Notes: generated from the sequence alone by a model not told the origin. A stretch of DNA of 64,000 nt from Caryophanales bacterium UBA3375 (GCA_002359095.1 DEQD01000038.1:1-64000); one strand, 5' to 3'; counted from the stretch's first letter, positions 1 to 9,207 are shown. A program made the numbers and translations.

Positions 1-5
1 TCTAA

Positions 6-1406
6 AAAATCGTTACCCCTCCACTCCCAAAAGAATTTGCAGCTAGTTATATTTTTAATGCCGAGTGGAGTGATTCATCTGATGATACAACCACTTATTT
101 TAAATATTTTATTAGTATAATTCCTCAAAAAGATGGAACAATCAAAAAATATGAGATATTTAATAAAAAATTTCAGTGGAAATATAATTGGTGGAGAAAA
201 TTTATAAGAAATAAGAGTGAACAAGAAGAATCTTGTTACATAAAAAAATATTTTATAAATTCATTTAATAGTTTAAAAAATTACTATTTTTCAAATGATG
301 ATAAAACTCAAGAGTTAGAAAATGAACTAAAAAAAGAAAAGAATAACATACTAATTAGCGGAAGTCGTGGAACAGGAAAAACAGAGTACATTAAACATTA
401 TTTTGATAAAAATAACTCAGTATTTGTATCAGCAAACAATGAAAGAGCATATGGAGATCCAATCAGTATAATTTACACACAAATTAGAAATCAAATTGAT
501 CCGCTAAATAGACTAATTTATAAGTCGGTTCATATATTGAGTAATGTATTTAGATTAAGATGGAATTTTTTTGTTATATTAGCGTCTATTGGTTTGTGGA
601 GTTTTATATTCAATATAACAGATAAAGAACCTATTCAATTAGGTATTAAAAATTTATTAAGTGAAATGCAATTAGATCAGCTAAGAGATTTATTTATTAA
701 TTATACTACATTAAGTTATATTATACTGTTTATTGTCATTTATTTTGTATTGTCATTTTTTTATCTTGATGCTATTGTATTTATAAAAAACACCTCATCA
801 TACAACAGAAATAAGTTTTTAAATTTCATAGATGATATATATAAATGGTCACAGTTTTTTACAATCATCATTGAAGATATTGATCGATTAGGTGATGAAA
901 GTATTTCTAATGAAAAGTTATATGATTGGAAATCAGAAATAGCTTCATTAAGTGATATATCAAAAAAATATTATTATCGTAGCAATCCAGGATTAATTGT
1001 AGCAGTATCAAAGTATAAAGATGATAATAAAAATGAAAAAGCTATATTCAATACAGATGAAATAAACAAATACTTTGACCTATATGTTGAATATAATGAA
1101 GAAGATACTGTAATTAACAAGGGAACCAAAATGAAACTAAACATATCCACAGTCAATATAAAAGTATCTAAAGGGAGTAATATAATATTTAAAGAAAATG
1201 AATCAGGTAATTATGAAGAAAACAAAAAACCTAATATTTCAAAAAAAATTATAAATGTAGCTGAGGATGTTAAAAAGTTTAAGCAAAAAATTAAAGATAG
1301 TGTTATAGTAAATAAAGATAATCAAGATGAATTAAATGCAAAAATTGAAGAATGTACTAATTATCGAGAAATTCATGCTTTTATTGAAAGTAATCTAGAA
1401 AAATGA
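6..1406 (+). pseudogene. KAP/YobI-like membrane P-loop NTPase, 5' end missing
   Basis: The frame is open from base 6 to the TGA at 1404-1406 (466 codons), but it has no ATG or GTG, and its first TTG is at 537, after the Walker A motif. A TAA sits in frame at 3-5 beside an A6 run, so the gene is frameshifted or cut at its 5' end, or starts outside the window in another frame. Walker A is GSRGTGKT (360-383). Two hydrophobic segments follow (about 564-624 and 711-790), then Walker B IIIEDIDR (864-887). Membrane helices inserted between Walker A and B are the hallmark of KAP-family NTPases, many of which are plasmid- or phage-exclusion and anti-phage proteins. The tail is Lys/Asn-rich and charged. 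The following 390 bases hold no gene. Family placement is fairly sure; function is unknown. Confidence 0.55.
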
Positions 1407-1560
1407 TTTACTATATAATTTGCAAAAGTAGTAAAAAATATAATTAAACTATCTAATTGAGAAACTAATTTATTCAAACAACCTATGGAATATAACTGAC
1501 AAGATATAAAGACAAAAATCTTAACCGATTAGTGATTAATATTTTTGGATATTAATCTGT

Positions 1561-1605
1561 AAAAAAGTAAAAACGAAGTCAATTTTGAAAAAAAGTAAAA
1601 ACGAA
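1561..1605. repeat. 17-bp direct repeat, two copies 28 bp apart
   Basis: The sequence aaaaaagtaaaaacgaa occurs at 1561-1577 and again at 1589-1605. The copies are identical. It could be a regulator site or a relic of a mobile element. No function can be read from it. Confidence 0.5.
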
Positions 1606-1616
1606 AATATATAAAT

Positions 1617-1648
1617 TTATAACACGAAAATTTTAAGAGTGTTATAAT
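1617..1648 (+). promoter_or_regulatory. Promoter-like module, distal copy
   Basis: ttataacac at 1617-1625 is followed 26 bp later (start to start) by TATAAT at 1643-1648, which TGT precedes, giving an extended -10. The region also contains a 9-bp inverted repeat (ttataacac / gtgttataa, 1617-1625 and 1639-1647). The same block at the same spacing recurs at 1854-1885. A terminator lies between this copy and arcA. Confidence 0.45.
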
Positions 1649-1793
1649 GTATTGAAATAAAACAATAAATAGAGTAAAAATTCATGCTTAAATAATATCT
1701 AAATTTATAAAAAACCTTTATTAATAACGATAATAAACAAGTTGTATATGATTTAGATATTAAAAATATTATTTACCTTATTTATTAAAAAAG

Positions 1794-1825
1794 TATTATT
1801 GAATAGTTCAATAATATTTTTTTTT
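1794..1825. terminator. Bidirectional Rho-independent terminator
   Basis: A perfect 10-bp stem (tattattgaa / ttcaataata) closes a 3-nt loop at 1804-1806. Nine T follow it, and six A lie just upstream, so it can work on both strands. It would insulate arcA from upstream transcription, including any from the module at 1617-1648. Confidence 0.7.
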
Positions 1826-1853
1826 AGAAAAAATAAAAGTTAATAATTTTTAT

Positions 1854-1885
1854 TTATAACACATAAATTATTAAAGGAGTATAAT
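1854..1885 (+). promoter_or_regulatory. Probable arcA promoter
   Basis: The block ttataacac at 1854-1862 and TATAAT at 1880-1885 repeat the 26-bp spacing of the upstream copy. The start site would fall near 1892, about 39 nt before the arcA ATG. No canonical -35 (TTGACA) is visible, so the ttataacac block may be an activator site or a divergent -35. Confidence 0.5.
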
Positions 1886-1930
1886 TTAAGTGTAACGATA
1901 AAGTTATAACTTTAAGAAAAAAGGAGAAGT

Positions 1931-3154
1931 ATGAAGGTAAAAGTAAATAGTGAAATTGGTAAATTAAAAAAAGTATTATTACACCGCCCAGGGGAGGAAT
2001 TACTTAATTTGACACCAGATAATTTAGAGCGTTTATTGTTTGATGATATACCGTATCTAGAGTTAGCACAAAAAGAACATGATGAATTTTCAGGAATTTT
2101 ACGTGCTAATGGAGTAAAAGTATTTTATATTGAAAACTTAGTTGCTGAAGCAATTGAACAACAAGAAGCTAAACAAGAGTTTATCTCAACGTTTATTGAA
2201 GAAGCGATTGAAACAAACGATAAGATTGTTAAAAAAGCTGAAGCAAAAAAATTACTACATGATTATTTATGGAATATTAAAGACAATAAAGAGTTAGTTG
2301 ACTTAACAATAGCAGGGATTAGAAGAAATGAAATAAAAGAAATAGAAGTACTTGATGATTATTTCTTTATTGCAGATCCACTACCTAATTTATATTTCCA
2401 ACGAGATCCATTTGCTAGTATTGGAAATGGAGCTAGTATTAACCATATGGCTAGTGTTACTAGAAATCGTGAAACATTATATGCCCATATAATGTTTAAA
2501 TACCATCCAGAATTTAAAGATAATGAAATTCCAAGTTGGTATGATCGTAAAGAAACAACAAGTATTGAAGGTGGAGATCAATTAATCATTAATGATAAAA
2601 CATTAATGATTGGTATTTCTCAACGTACTCAAGAAGAAAGTATCGTTAAATTAGCTAAACGCATATTTAAAGATCCTAATAACAACTTTGAAACTATCTA
2701 TGGTTTTGATATTGGTAAAAGTAGAGCATATATGCATCTTGATACAGTATTTACAATGGTAGATTATGATAAGTTTTCTGTACACCCTGAAGCAATTAAT
2801 GAAAAAATGCATGTAAAAATATTTAAAAAAGAAGGTAGTGAAGTAGTTGTAGAAGATAATCAAGACAAAACATTAAAAGAAATTTTAGCGCAAGCTACTG
2901 GAAATGATAATGTTACCTTGATTGAATGTGGAGGTGGAGATCCAATTGCTGCATTACGTGAACAATGGAACGATGGAGCAAACACACTTGCGATTGCTCC
3001 AGGAGAAGTAATCGTTTATTCACGTAACCCAGTTACAAACAAATTGTTAGAAGAAAATGGAGTTAAAATACATGTAATGAGTAGTAGTGAATTATCTCGA
3101 GGTCGAGGAGGACCTAGATGTATGAGTATGCCTTTAGAACGTGAGGATATTTAA
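1931..3154 (+). CDS. arcA: Arginine deiminase
   Basis: Hydrolyses arginine to citrulline and ammonia, the first step of the ADI pathway, in the cytoplasm. The 407 aa match the family's usual length of about 400-410. Visible motifs are the N-terminal LLHRPG, FQRDPFA, IEGGD, the catalytic His in HLDTVF (His269), ECGGGD, and the catalytic Cys in GGPRCMSMP (Cys397). A strong SD (aaggag, 1921-1926) precedes the ATG. It is the first gene of the arcA-argF-arcC-antiporter operon; the gap to argF is 37 nt. The family and its chemistry are certain; all catalytic elements are intact. Confidence 0.98.
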   Translation: MKVKVNSEIGKLKKVLLHRPGEELLNLTPDNLERLLFDDIPYLELAQKEHDEFSGILRANGVKVFYIENLVAEAIEQQEAKQEFISTFIEEAIETNDKIVKKAEAKKLLHDYLWNIKDNKELVDLTIAGIRRNEIKEIEVLDDYFFIADPLPNLYFQRDPFASIGNGASINHMASVTRNRETLYAHIMFKYHPEFKDNEIPSWYDRKETTSIEGGDQLIINDKTLMIGISQRTQEESIVKLAKRIFKDPNNNFETIYGFDIGKSRAYMHLDTVFTMVDYDKFSVHPEAINEKMHVKIFKKEGSEVVVEDNQDKTLKEILAQATGNDNVTLIECGGGDPIAALREQWNDGANTLAIAPGEVIVYSRNPVTNKLLEENGVKIHVMSSSELSRGRGGPRCMSMPLEREDI

Positions 3155-3191
3155 TACATATAAATAAAATAATATATAAAGAGGAGTAATT

Positions 3192-4199
3192 ATGGCAGTA
3201 AATTTAAAAGGAAGAGATTTTTTAAAAATTAAAGATTTTAGTAAAGAAGAAATTCAATATTTATTAGATTTATCTAAAAAATTAAAAGAAGATAAATTAT
3301 CAGGATGTGAAGCTAAAAATTTAGAAGGTAAAAACATCGTATTATTATTTCAAAAAGATTCAACAAGAACACGTTGTGCTTTTGAAGTAGGTGCACATGA
3401 TCAAGGTGGTCATGTAACTTACATTGGACCAACTGGTTCACACATGGGAAGTAAAGAAAGTATCGCTGATACAGCACGTGTATTATCTAGAATGTTTGAT
3501 GCAATTGAATTTAGAGGTTTTGCTCAAAGTGATGTAGAAGAATTAGCTAAAAATAGTTATGTACCTGTATATAATGGTTTAACTGATGAATGGCACCCAA
3601 CACAAATGTTAGCTGATTATTTAACAATTCAAGAAGAGTTTGGAAAAAACTTAAAAGGTCGTGTATTTACTTACATGGGAGATGGACATAACAATATGGC
3701 ACATTCTTATATTGTAATGGCAGCTAAAATGGGACTAGAAATGCGTGTAGGTTGTCCTAAAGAACTACAACCAGACCAAAGTGTAGTAGATTATGCGAAT
3801 GAAGTAAATAAAGAATCAGGTGGAAAATTAATTATTACTGATGATCCTATTAAAGCAGCTAAAGATGCCGATATAATTACTACAGATGTATGGGTAAGTA
3901 TGGGTGAGAGTAAAGAGTTATTTAAACAAAGAATTGAACAATTAAAAGCTTACCAAGTTAATGATGAGTTAGTATCTCATTGTAAAGAAGATTACATCTT
4001 CTTACACTGTTTACCAGCGTTTCACAATGATCAAACAACTACAGCAAAAGATGTAATTGCTTCAGTTGGTTTTGGAGAAAACGGAATGGAAGTAACAGAT
4101 TCAGTATTTGAATCAAAACACTCACGTGCTTTTGAGGAAGCTGAAAACCGTTTACATACAATTAAAGCAGTAATGGTAGCAACTATTGGAAGACAATAA
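3192..4199 (+). CDS. arcB: Ornithine carbamoyltransferase (catabolic)
   Basis: Phosphorolyses citrulline to ornithine and carbamoyl phosphate in the ADI pathway; the same fold runs anabolically as ArgF. 335 aa, full length. The carbamoyl-phosphate loop is STRTRCAFE (about residues 58-66). DEWHPTQ, DVWVSMGE and the HCLP motif (FLHCLPAFHN) are present. The SD is gaggag at 3181-3186. Its TAA overlaps the arcC ATG by one base, so translation is coupled. The catabolic role is inferred from the neighbours arcA and arcC; no other arginine-biosynthesis gene is in the window. Confidence 0.97.
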   Translation: MAVNLKGRDFLKIKDFSKEEIQYLLDLSKKLKEDKLSGCEAKNLEGKNIVLLFQKDSTRTRCAFEVGAHDQGGHVTYIGPTGSHMGSKESIADTARVLSRMFDAIEFRGFAQSDVEELAKNSYVPVYNGLTDEWHPTQMLADYLTIQEEFGKNLKGRVFTYMGDGHNNMAHSYIVMAAKMGLEMRVGCPKELQPDQSVVDYANEVNKESGGKLIITDDPIKAAKDADIITTDVWVSMGESKELFKQRIEQLKAYQVNDELVSHCKEDYIFLHCLPAFHNDQTTTAKDVIASVGFGENGMEVTDSVFESKHSRAFEEAENRLHTIKAVMVATIGRQ

Positions 4200-5146
4200 T
4201 GAAAGAAACTAAAGAAACTATTGTAATAGCATTAGGTGGTAATGCTCTTCAAGTAAAAGGTGAAGCACCTACCATTGCTAATCAAATCAAAAATATTAGT
4301 ATTGTTGTAGATGAAATTATTAAATTAATCGAACAAGATTATAATGTAATTATAACACATGGTAACGGACCTCAAGTAGGAAGAATATTATTACAACAAG
4401 AAATAGCTAATAGTGAAGAACTTCCTAGTAGTGATTTAGATATTTGTGTTGCTATGAGTCAGGCTAGTATTGGTGTATGTATACAACAAGTTTTAGAATC
4501 AAAATTAAAAGAAAAAAATATTAAAAAAGAAGTAGCTACAATTGTTACAGAAGTAGTTGTTAGTAAAGATGATCAAGCTTTTAAAAATCCAACAAAACCA
4601 ATTGGACAATATTATACAAAAGAAGAAGCACAAAATTTGGAAAAAACAAAAGGTTATGTACTAAAAGAAGATAGCGGCAAAGGTTATCGTCGTGTTGTTG
4701 GTAGTCCAAAACCAAAACAAATTAAACAATTAGAGATAATAAAACAATTATCTGATGCTGGTAATGTTGTAATTTGTTGTGGTGGAGGTGGAGTACCTGT
4801 TATTTATGAAGATCATAAATATCAAGGTATTGCTGGAGTCATTGATAAAGATAGTGTATCTAGTTTGTTAGCTTGTGAATTAGATGTTGATAAATTAGTT
4901 ATTTTAACTGCAGTTAGTGAAGTATGTATTAATTATAATCAAGAAAATGAAATTAGATTACATCAAGTAGATACAAAATATTTAAGTGAAAATTTAAATG
5001 AATTTGGTAAAGGAAGTATGTTAGAAAAAGTAGAAGCTTGTATTAATTTTAGTGAAAAAACAGGTAAAGAAAGTATAATAACTGATCTTTCAAACCTTAA
5101 TATCTCCCTAACTACAAAAGAAAATGGTACAATAATTACAAAATAA
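4199..5146 (+). CDS. arcC: Carbamate kinase
   Basis: Transfers phosphate from carbamoyl phosphate to ADP, releasing ammonia and CO2. This is the ATP-yielding step of arginine fermentation. 315 aa, amino-acid-kinase fold. Visible motifs are the N-terminal IALGGNALQ, HGNGPQVG (about residue 60), the long insertion typical of carbamate kinases (Lys-rich, about 115-165) and VICCGGGGVPV (about 191). The start overlaps the arcB stop by one base. The 8-nt gap to the next gene completes a tight operon. Confidence 0.97.
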   Translation: MKETKETIVIALGGNALQVKGEAPTIANQIKNISIVVDEIIKLIEQDYNVIITHGNGPQVGRILLQQEIANSEELPSSDLDICVAMSQASIGVCIQQVLESKLKEKNIKKEVATIVTEVVVSKDDQAFKNPTKPIGQYYTKEEAQNLEKTKGYVLKEDSGKGYRRVVGSPKPKQIKQLEIIKQLSDAGNVVICCGGGGVPVIYEDHKYQGIAGVIDKDSVSSLLACELDVDKLVILTAVSEVCINYNQENEIRLHQVDTKYLSENLNEFGKGSMLEKVEACINFSEKTGKESIITDLSNLNISLTTKENGTIITK

Positions 5147-5154
5147 GGAGATAT

Positions 5155-6819
5155 ATGAAAAACCTATTTAAAAATTTTAAATTAAGTGCATTTGGTATTT
5201 TATTTATAATATTGTGCTTAGTTGCCTTTGCTACTTGGTTTGTTCCTAGTGGAGAATATATATATCAATGTAGTAATGGTGAAGCTTATATTTATAAAAA
5301 TTCAGAAGGAAAGGATGCTGCAGTATGTCCTATTAGTGAAGAAGAATTAAATTCTTTTATCATTATGGAGAAACAAAATCCTGATGAATTAACAGCGTAT
5401 ATAGAAGAGAGTATTAATACAGTACCTCGTGAAGAGCCTAGTTATACATATGTAGAAACTGAACCTCAACGTCAAGGGATTTGGAATGTAATTCAAGCAC
5501 CTGTAGATGGTTTTATAGCAGCCATTGAAATTATCGTCTTTGTATTTGCAATTGGTGGATTTATAAATATCATAATTGAATCAGGAGCTATGGATGCTGG
5601 TATTTATGCTTTATTAAATAAATTTAGAGGCAAAGAAATTATTTTGATTCCAATTTTGATGATTTTATTTGGAATTGGAGGAACTACGTTTGGAATGGCA
5701 GAAGAAACTATTGTATTTTATGCCATATTAGTCCCGGTTTTATTTAGGGCTGGATTTGATAATGCTGTCGGGATGATGACTATTTGTTTAGGAGCAGGAG
5801 TAGGTACTTTATGTAGTACTGTAAATCCATTTGCTATTGGAGTAGCTTCTTCAGCAGTTGGATTATCACCTGGAGATGGAATTGTATCTCGTATTGTTTT
5901 ATTTTTAATTTTAATTAGTGTTACTATAGCATATGTTATGTGGTATGCAAAACGTGTTAAAAAAGATCCAACTAAGTCAATTTGTTATGATCGTTATGAA
6001 GAATTAAAACAAGATTTTAATTCTCATGAAGATACTGACCAAATGAAAAAAATGACAGGAGCACACAAATTAATTCTTGTTGTGTTTGCTGCTACATTTA
6101 TTTGTATGGTATTATCAGTAATTCCATGGGAAAATGCATTTAATGTTTCGTTATTTGCAAGTCTAGCTGATAATATTAATAACTTATCAATTCCAATTAT
6201 TGGAGGAGATAAAGGAATATTAGCATTTGGTAATTGGTACTTTGTTGAAATGAGTGCGTTATTCTTACTTGGAAGCTTTATTGCAGGTTGTATTGCAAAA
6301 GGAAGTGGATTAATAAAAGAAAATTTATTAAATACATTTATTACTGGTAGTAAAGATATGTTAAGTGTTGCCTTTATTATAGGTTTAGCACGTGGAATTC
6401 AAATTATACTAGAATCTAGTGGAATGGCACCTACAATTCTTTATTATGGATCACAATTACTTAGTGGTTTACCTGAAGGAATATTTAGTATTTTAACTTA
6501 CATATTCTATATTCCATTAAGTTTCTTAATTCCTTCAACTTCTGGACTTGCTACAGCAACAATGCCAATAGTTGGGGACTTAGCATATAATGTCTTTGGA
6601 TCAACAAATGGACAAGTAGAAGCAATTACAGCATATAGTGCAGCTAGTGGAATTGTTAACTTAATTACTCCAACATCTGGAGTAGTAATGGGAGCACTTG
6701 CTATGGCTAAAATGGATTATGGTAAATGGGTTAAAGTAATTTCTCCATTATTAGTAATAATCTTTGTTTTAACTATTGCTTTCTTATGGTTAACAACAAC
6801 ATTTGGTTTCTTTGCTTAA
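5155..6819 (+). CDS. arcD: YfcC/DcuC-family permease, probable arginine/ornithine antiporter
   Basis: A 554-aa inner-membrane protein with about 12 hydrophobic segments. The first (residues 9-30) is followed by a polar extracytoplasmic stretch (about 35-110) containing two Cys, then PVDGFIAAIEIIVFVFAIGGF. It belongs to the C4-dicarboxylate anaerobic carrier/YfcC group, not to the APC-type ArcD of Pseudomonas. Homologs of this type act as arginine-ornithine exchangers in streptococcal arc operons (established knowledge). Substrate here is inferred from the operon. SD aaggag at 5144-5149 overlaps the arcC stop. A strong terminator follows at 6826. Confidence 0.85.
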   Translation: MKNLFKNFKLSAFGILFIILCLVAFATWFVPSGEYIYQCSNGEAYIYKNSEGKDAAVCPISEEELNSFIIMEKQNPDELTAYIEESINTVPREEPSYTYVETEPQRQGIWNVIQAPVDGFIAAIEIIVFVFAIGGFINIIIESGAMDAGIYALLNKFRGKEIILIPILMILFGIGGTTFGMAEETIVFYAILVPVLFRAGFDNAVGMMTICLGAGVGTLCSTVNPFAIGVASSAVGLSPGDGIVSRIVLFLILISVTIAYVMWYAKRVKKDPTKSICYDRYEELKQDFNSHEDTDQMKKMTGAHKLILVVFAATFICMVLSVIPWENAFNVSLFASLADNINNLSIPIIGGDKGILAFGNWYFVEMSALFLLGSFIAGCIAKGSGLIKENLLNTFITGSKDMLSVAFIIGLARGIQIILESSGMAPTILYYGSQLLSGLPEGIFSILTYIFYIPLSFLIPSTSGLATATMPIVGDLAYNVFGSTNGQVEAITAYSAASGIVNLITPTSGVVMGALAMAKMDYGKWVKVISPLLVIIFVLTIAFLWLTTTFGFFA

Positions 6820-6825
6820 TTAGAT

Positions 6826-6853
6826 AAAATAGACCTAAAAAGGTCTATTTTTT
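6826..6853 (+). terminator. Terminator of the arc operon
   Basis: An 11-bp stem (aaaatagacct / aggtctatttt) with an AAAA loop (6837-6840) followed by T residues, immediately after the antiporter stop codon. Confidence 0.85.
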
Positions 6854-7102
6854 AATTGCAATACCTTTTACACAAATTATTATACAATATCTACGTTGTT
6901 GTATTTTTTGTAAATTTTAGTAAAAAAGGTTTAAAGTAGTGTGGGGTCGGAACTTTTAACCCACAAGTAGTAGTTACCTATAATGAAAGGCTACTATGAT
7001 TTAAATTCTTTTATTATTATGAAAGCATTTAAAATTTTACTCGTCAACTATTTTAAATAAAAACTTTTACTGATAATGTAATTGTAAAAACTAAATTAAT
7101 TT
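6854..7102. other. Non-coding stretch with candidate structured RNA (6930-7005)
   Basis: No ORF. A weak second hairpin with a T-run lies at 6882-6909. At 6930-7005 a locally GC-rich segment can fold as a junction: tttaaa and agtag (6930-6939) with ctact and tttaaa (6991-7005), enclosing gtggg/cccac (6941-6945 with 6960-6964). A second agtag (6966-6973) competes for the same ctact. It resembles no riboswitch class I recognise. A separate promoter at 7103 serves the next gene, so any link to that gene is uncertain. Confidence 0.3.
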
Positions 7103-7136
7103 TGGTATAATAAATTAACTTCTTTTATTAGAAGTT
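7103..7136 (+). promoter_or_regulatory. Extended -10 promoter and leader hairpin of the ABC operon
   Basis: TGGTATAAT at 7103-7111. The predicted start site (about 7118) lies inside a hairpin, aacttct / agaagtt (7117-7123 and 7130-7136), that ends just before the SD ggag (7138-7141). The hairpin could stabilise the mRNA 5' end or limit ribosome access. Confidence 0.55.
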
Positions 7137-7145
7137 TGGAGTTTT

Positions 7146-8225
7146 ATGAATAATAATCAAAATATGAATAATAATGTAAATAATCAAGTACCTGTATTTG
7201 AACAACAAACAAGTAGTAATGTTGATCAAACACAAGTACCTGTATTTACACAACAACCACATAATGCTGTAGTTAATAATCAACAACCACAACAGCAATT
7301 TAATCCTAACTTAGGTGCTAACCCAAATATTCAAAACGCGGTTAATCATCCGCCTAAGGATAAAAATATGGATACTGTTGTTGGTTTTGATTATTCCAAT
7401 AATGCTCCAGCGTTACAAATAAGAAACCTGCACAAAACTTTTGAAAATAGTAGTGTTAGTAAAAAAGTTTTATCAGGTGTCAACTTAACTGTTAATCGTG
7501 GAGATGTATATGGTTTAATCGGTTTAAATGGAAGTGGTAAAACTACTTTATTTAAATCAATTCTAGGTATCAATAATTGTTCTTGTGATGGAATTTCATT
7601 GTTTGGATCACAATCAATGAATCAATTCCAATACAATCAACAGTTTATTGGTTTCTTTATTACTAATTACTTTATTAGTAATAAAACAGCATATGAAAAT
7701 CTAGAGTATTATGCAAAATTAAAAAACATTTTTAATCAACAAGAAATTAATATGCTTCTTGAACAAGTAGGTTTACTTGGAGTTAATGCTCCAGTAGGTA
7801 GTTTTTCATTAGGAATGAAGCAACGATTAGGAATCGCTACAGCATTCCTTGGAAATCCTGCACTAATTATCTTAGATGAACCAGCTAATGGATTAGATCC
7901 AGAGGCAATGGTATCAGTAAGACAATTAATTAAGTATTATAATCAAAATTATAATACTACATTCTTAGTATCATCACATTATCTTAAATCTTTAGCAGAA
8001 ATTTGTAATCGTTTTGGACGATTAGAAAACGGGATGATTACTGGTGAAATCACTACTAAAGAGATAATGCAAAATACTAATAGTGAAGTTAATGTTAAAT
8101 TAACACAAGATCAATTTAAAATGCTTAGTGAAGTACTTAATATGATGGGAGTAGAAGAAAATATCAATGTTAATGAAGAAGAAGTATTACTTGACTTCTT
8201 AAATAATGGAGGTAAACATGAGTAA
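7146..8225 (+). CDS. ABC transporter ATP-binding protein with Asn/Gln-rich N-terminal extension
   Basis: The nucleotide-binding subunit of an exporter-type ABC system. Residues 1 to about 85 are an Asn/Gln/Pro-rich extension carrying a near-repeat, QVPVFEQQ and QVPVFTQQ. The ABC domain starts at about 90 (ALQIRNLHKTF). Walker A is GLNGSGKTT (about 125), the signature is FSLGMKQRLG (about 220), and Walker B is LIILDEPANGLDPE (about 243). A C-terminal region of about 60 aa follows. Such an extension is unusual for this family; it may be a flexible tether. It overlaps the permease gene by 8 nt. The substrate is unknown; the family resembles bacitracin/lantibiotic-type or general ABC-2 exporters. 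Confidence 0.9.
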   Translation: MNNNQNMNNNVNNQVPVFEQQTSSNVDQTQVPVFTQQPHNAVVNNQQPQQQFNPNLGANPNIQNAVNHPPKDKNMDTVVGFDYSNNAPALQIRNLHKTFENSSVSKKVLSGVNLTVNRGDVYGLIGLNGSGKTTLFKSILGINNCSCDGISLFGSQSMNQFQYNQQFIGFFITNYFISNKTAYENLEYYAKLKNIFNQQEINMLLEQVGLLGVNAPVGSFSLGMKQRLGIATAFLGNPALIILDEPANGLDPEAMVSVRQLIKYYNQNYNTTFLVSSHYLKSLAEICNRFGRLENGMITGEITTKEIMQNTNSEVNVKLTQDQFKMLSEVLNMMGVEENINVNEEEVLLDFLNNGGKHE

Positions 8226-9150
8226 TGATTTAAATAGTTTATCACATATAATTAAATTAGAAAGTTTTAGAATTAACTTAAAAAAATTATTAATTACCTT
8301 ATTTGGAGCAATTATAGGTGCATCATTATTAATATTAATATTATCATTTATAGCATCTAGTCAGGCACTAAACCTTGAAGATGTATCTATGCTTTCAATG
8401 TTAATTTCAATCATTAATATTGGAATGTTGATTTGTTGTTTTACTGTCAATTTATTAGTTTTTAAAAAACTAATTATTGATAGTGCTAAGGATAACTCAA
8501 TCCAAATGTTATTAGGGGTAGGAATAAACCGTAATAAATTATTCATTGCTAGATATATCATACTAGCGTGCAGTATTGGAGCAACTATTTTAAGTTTATG
8601 GTTATCATCATTTATAATCAATATATGTGCTTTAAATTTATATTCTGATATATTTTTTGAACTTGATATTGCTACAGAAATGTTAGGTTATAAATTTATC
8701 TTAATTGATGTTTTTTACTTCTTGATTGCTACATTTATTATGCCAGCAATAGCAATAATTAGAGCAAGTAAACCTAATAAATTTATACCTGCTATGTTTG
8801 ATGGGATTATATTTGCAGCTTTAATTACACCACAGACTAGTATGATATTACTTTTTGTATTAGGTATTGTTCCATTTATAATTTGTTTTTTGTTTTCTTT
8901 TATAATATCAATTTATAGTCCTGTATTTTTATATATTATTTTATGTATATTAGCATTTATTTTATTTAATTTATTTGCACCAACATTTGTATTCTTAATG
9001 CCAATAACAGTTTTATTTTATCAAGAGGAACTAGCAACAGATCCAATAGGGATACCAATATTTTTAATAATTGGTGCATTTACAATAGCTTATACATTAA
9101 TTAGAAGTTATTTACTATACCATAAAAACATTGAATCTAGAGATTATTAA
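8218..9150 (+). CDS. ABC transporter permease
   Basis: A 310-aa hydrophobic protein with about six membrane segments (residues about 25-45, 63-83, 105-130, 155-180, 195-230, 235-295), the partner of the upstream ATPase. The start at 8218 was chosen because ggagg at 8208-8212 is an SD for it; an ATG at 8206 would place the SD inside the gene. It overlaps the ATPase stop by 8 nt, so translation is coupled. No signature identifies the cargo. Confidence 0.85.
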   Translation: MSNDLNSLSHIIKLESFRINLKKLLITLFGAIIGASLLILILSFIASSQALNLEDVSMLSMLISIINIGMLICCFTVNLLVFKKLIIDSAKDNSIQMLLGVGINRNKLFIARYIILACSIGATILSLWLSSFIINICALNLYSDIFFELDIATEMLGYKFILIDVFYFLIATFIMPAIAIIRASKPNKFIPAMFDGIIFAALITPQTSMILLFVLGIVPFIICFLFSFIISIYSPVFLYIILCILAFILFNLFAPTFVFLMPITVLFYQEELATDPIGIPIFLIIGAFTIAYTLIRSYLLYHKNIESRDY

Positions 9151-9155
9151 AACTA

Positions 9156-9186
9156 ATAAAGTTAGCTATTGCTAACTTTATTTTTA
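9156..9186 (+). terminator. Terminator of the ABC operon
   Basis: An 11-bp stem (ataaagttagc / gctaactttat) with a TATT loop, followed by TTTTATT. Confidence 0.85.
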
Positions 9187-9207
9187 TTAATTATCTATAG
9201 CTAAAAA

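Larger units (their letters stand above)
1407..1930. other. 524-base non-coding stretch upstream of arcA
   Basis: No ORF with a plausible start was found. The stretch holds a 17-bp direct repeat (1561-1605), two copies of a promoter-like module (1617-1648 and 1854-1885), a strong bidirectional terminator hairpin (1794-1825) and the arcA ribosome binding site. It is extremely A+T rich. Confidence 0.6.
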
